A DNA stretch of 56,432 bases. Source: an uncultured Aquimarina sp. (lineage in GTDB: Bacteria; Bacteroidota; Bacteroidia; Flavobacteriales; Flavobacteriaceae). The first letter of the stretch is position 1; each line of letters opens with the position of its first letter. The translations under genes and the position numbers were made by a program. Shown piece after piece: positions 55,181-56,432 of this stretch. The notes beneath the pieces were generated by a model. That model ran no database searches. It saw only the letters and a list, made by a program, of their open reading frames with translations, and had not been told where the DNA came from. Location of the stretch: the NCBI GenBank assembly GCA_947495425.1, contig CANLYR010000026.1:1-56432 (forward strand). The letters are read 5' to 3'.

Positions 55181-55465
55181 ACCCCCAAAAATTGTAAGCT
55201 GTACCTCAAAAAAGGCGAGTGAGCCCCCAAAAATTATAGGCTGACCTGCAAATCTGCTGGGTCGACTTGCAAACGAAGTCGGTGCACTCGCAAAGTTACG
55301 CCCCCATCCTAGTAATGAAGTAGGTACCCCCAACTAACGAAGTGGGTGTACTGACAAACCTACAGGAACCTTTAACAAATGAAGTACCCGAACTGACAAA
55401 CGTACGCGGTTCTTTAACAAATGAAGTACCCGGGTGTACTTATACAAGTGGGAGGGGGTACTGCC
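55181..55465. repeat. Degenerate 21-bp minisatellite, about 13 units
   Basis: Units of 21 bp (one or two of 22) with consensus near ACTTGCAAACGAAGTCGGTGC. Two units are exact copies 42 bp apart (55370-55390 and 55412-55432: CTTTAACAAATGAAGTACCCG). The period equals seven codons, so the array reads as a seven-residue repeat in several frames, but stops interrupt them all. Confidence 0.7.
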
Positions 55466-55560
55466 GAAGTGGGGGGTATTATAATGATAAATGTGAATAA
55501 TGAATAGTATATGCTAAACGCTAAATAGTAAATGTAAAACCGAAAAATGAAAAAGTAAGT

Positions 55561-55672
55561 ACTTGATAGTTGGCAGTTAGCACTGAAGTCAGCAGGTAGC
55601 AGTTGGCGGTTAGCAGTTACCAGTTAGCATTGAAGTCAGAAGTTAACAGTTGGCAGTTAGCACTGAAAATGT
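55561..55672. repeat. Degenerate TTGGCAGTTAGC / AGTTAGCACTGAAGTCAG cluster
   Basis: AGTTAGCAYTGAAGTCAG occurs at 55575 and 55622, partly at 55655 and again at 56087, mixed with TTGGCAGT-like octamers. Spacing is irregular (47, 33 and 432 bp), so it is not a CRISPR array. Similar decayed sequence lies at 53735-53775. Confidence 0.6.
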
Positions 55673-55760
55673 ATAACGAAAGAAAATTATTGACTATTGA
55701 CCATTAACTATTCAGTACAGAAACCAGAAACCTAAAATTTAAACACTAAAACAACACACT

Positions 55761-56030
55761 ATGAATATCATGATCAAACATGTAGCGATGATACGAAGAA
55801 TAGACAATATGATTCGGTTGCGTGCTACAGGCGGACCCGAGGAGTTTGCAGATAAATTGGGGATTTCAAAAACGAAGTTGTATAGGCTGATCAATGTTAT
55901 GAAAGACATGGAAGCTCCAGTCACCTATGATTTTGGAATCCAAAGTTTTGTCTATGAAAAAGCAGTTGGATTTCAATTTGGTTTTGTCTCGCTTCAACAA
56001 GGGGAGTATATAGAATCTGTGAGTTTGTGA
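55761..56030 (+). CDS. Small helix-turn-helix domain protein
   Basis: 89 residues (ATG at 55761; a second ATG at 55770 is the commoner type of start, MIKHVAMIRRID). A DNA-binding HTH spans about 20-50: RLRATGGPEEFADKLGISKTKLYRLINVMKDM, followed by a short beta/helical tail (VTYDFGIQSFVYEKAVGFQFGFV) perhaps for dimerisation. This type recurs in flavobacteria next to accessory genes; its targets are unknown. Confidence 0.7.
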   Translation: MNIMIKHVAMIRRIDNMIRLRATGGPEEFADKLGISKTKLYRLINVMKDMEAPVTYDFGIQSFVYEKAVGFQFGFVSLQQGEYIESVSL

Positions 56031-56432
56031 GTGGATGAGTAAGCAGTTATCGGTTTGTAGTTTGCAGTTTGTGGTTGATAGTTTTAAGTTAGCACTGACA
56101 CCAGAAACCCGCTTACTACAACATCCTCCTGACCCTCTTTACTTTGTGCTGAGGTCCTTCCTAAGTAGAGTGAGTATCAATATCCCGTTGAGAGAATTAT
56201 AGGCGTGTTTTTTGAGCGGATGTATAGTTATATTCTATTGGCTAGTTATAAGTTAACACAAAAAGAAGTTAAAAGCCAACTGCTAAATATCAAAAGTAAA
56301 ACCGAAAAATAATAGATAAATCACAAAAATCATAAAAAGCTTCCTCCCTACCACGGGTGGGGAGGTGTCGCCTCATGGCGACGGAGGGGTATTTTGTCTC
56401 TCTTATCCAACCAAAACGATATAATTATCACC
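56031..56432. other. 402-bp terminal stretch with repeats, no gene seen
   Basis: Starts with more decayed AGTTAGCACTGAC-like repeats (56087-56104), has AT-rich filler, and ends near a full REP-like element (56339-56390). No ORF or RNA is supported to the window edge. Confidence 0.6.
56339..56390 (+). repeat. REP-like bipartite hairpin, best-preserved copy
   Basis: GCTTCCTCCCTACCACGGGT, then GGGGAG, GTGTCGCC-TCAT-GGCGAC and GGAGGGGT: two adjacent hairpins. The best model of the family, which has five members in the window. Confidence 0.65.

Larger units (their letters stand above)
55172..55760. other. 589-bp repeat block between small genes
   Basis: Contains the minisatellite (55181-55465) followed by AT-rich DNA and degenerate AGTTAGCACTGAAGTCAG/TTGGCAGTTAGC repeats (55561-55672). 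No gene, RNA or promoter is seen apart from AT-rich sequence before the 55761 gene. Confidence 0.6.

Noticed and set aside
55142..55333. 63-residue minus-strand frame with a heptad-like repeat
   Set aside because: Translation of the 21-bp minisatellite on the opposite strand; repeats give open frames by their period.
55561..55672. CRISPR-like cluster of AGTTAGCA repeats
   Set aside because: Repeat copies are short, degenerate and irregularly spaced, with no constant-length spacers and no cas genes nearby.

Overview
The window looks like chromosome from a marine flavobacterium (Bacteroidota, Flavobacteriaceae; Aquimarina-like, genus not provable here). Reasons: AT-rich DNA, Bacteroidota -7 boxes of the form TAnnTTTG, a PorP/SprF plus OmpA/PD40 surface pair, a type IX secretion (T9SS) C-terminal sorting domain, SusD-free lipoproteins with Bacteroidota-style lipoboxes, and gene orders typical of the family.

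Layout. 1-4.7 kb: tail of a PorP/SprF-like gene, an OmpA/PD40/TPR outer-membrane protein, a 1 kb gene-poor stretch rich in hairpins, trmH and a carboxypeptidase-regulatory-like protein. 4.8-13.2 kb: housekeeping genes (DEAD-box helicase, glutaminyl cyclase, SRP RNA, an SDR enzyme, a small transaldolase, a thioredoxin-fold lipoprotein, an ABC-F ATPase). 13.6-20.3 kb: a large BNR/sortilin-like T9SS substrate with a small partner, then a divergent TetR/GMC-oxidoreductase pair with a clear operator palindrome, and a DUF2007 operon. 22.4-26.9 kb: leuA-leuC-leuD-leuB biosynthetic operon. 27-46.9 kb: EamA transporter, a MITE-like palindrome, pseudouridine synthase, a four-helix-bundle gene that looks inserted, panB, sdaA, dnaK, alkD-like, ggt with an ACP phosphodiesterase, glmM, kdsC with a DUF2520 protein, and a fused ResB-CcsA cytochrome c maturation protein.

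47.2-56.4 kb is an accessory region. It holds a 51-residue lipoprotein not covered by usual ORF length cut-offs, a periplasmic-TPR sensor histidine kinase with its response regulator, and a second sensor with an almost gaplessly alignable TPR input domain (about 80 % identical over 150 residues) fused instead to a cytoplasmic AraC-type DNA-binding domain. A dense divergent control region (palindromes, phased GGAAT repeats) lies in front of the lipoprotein/kinase genes, and the same TTACGGA-WW-TCCGTAA palindrome recurs at 2.7 kb ahead of another short terminator-ended transcript. The region ends in small orphan genes, REP-like bipartite hairpins, a 21-bp minisatellite and other degenerate repeats.

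The most interesting candidate system is the lipoprotein/TPR-kinase/regulator plus TPR-AraC pair: two membrane sensors sharing one periplasmic input module but with two different outputs, possibly reading the same ligand. This is an inference from sequence; nothing here proves the ligand.
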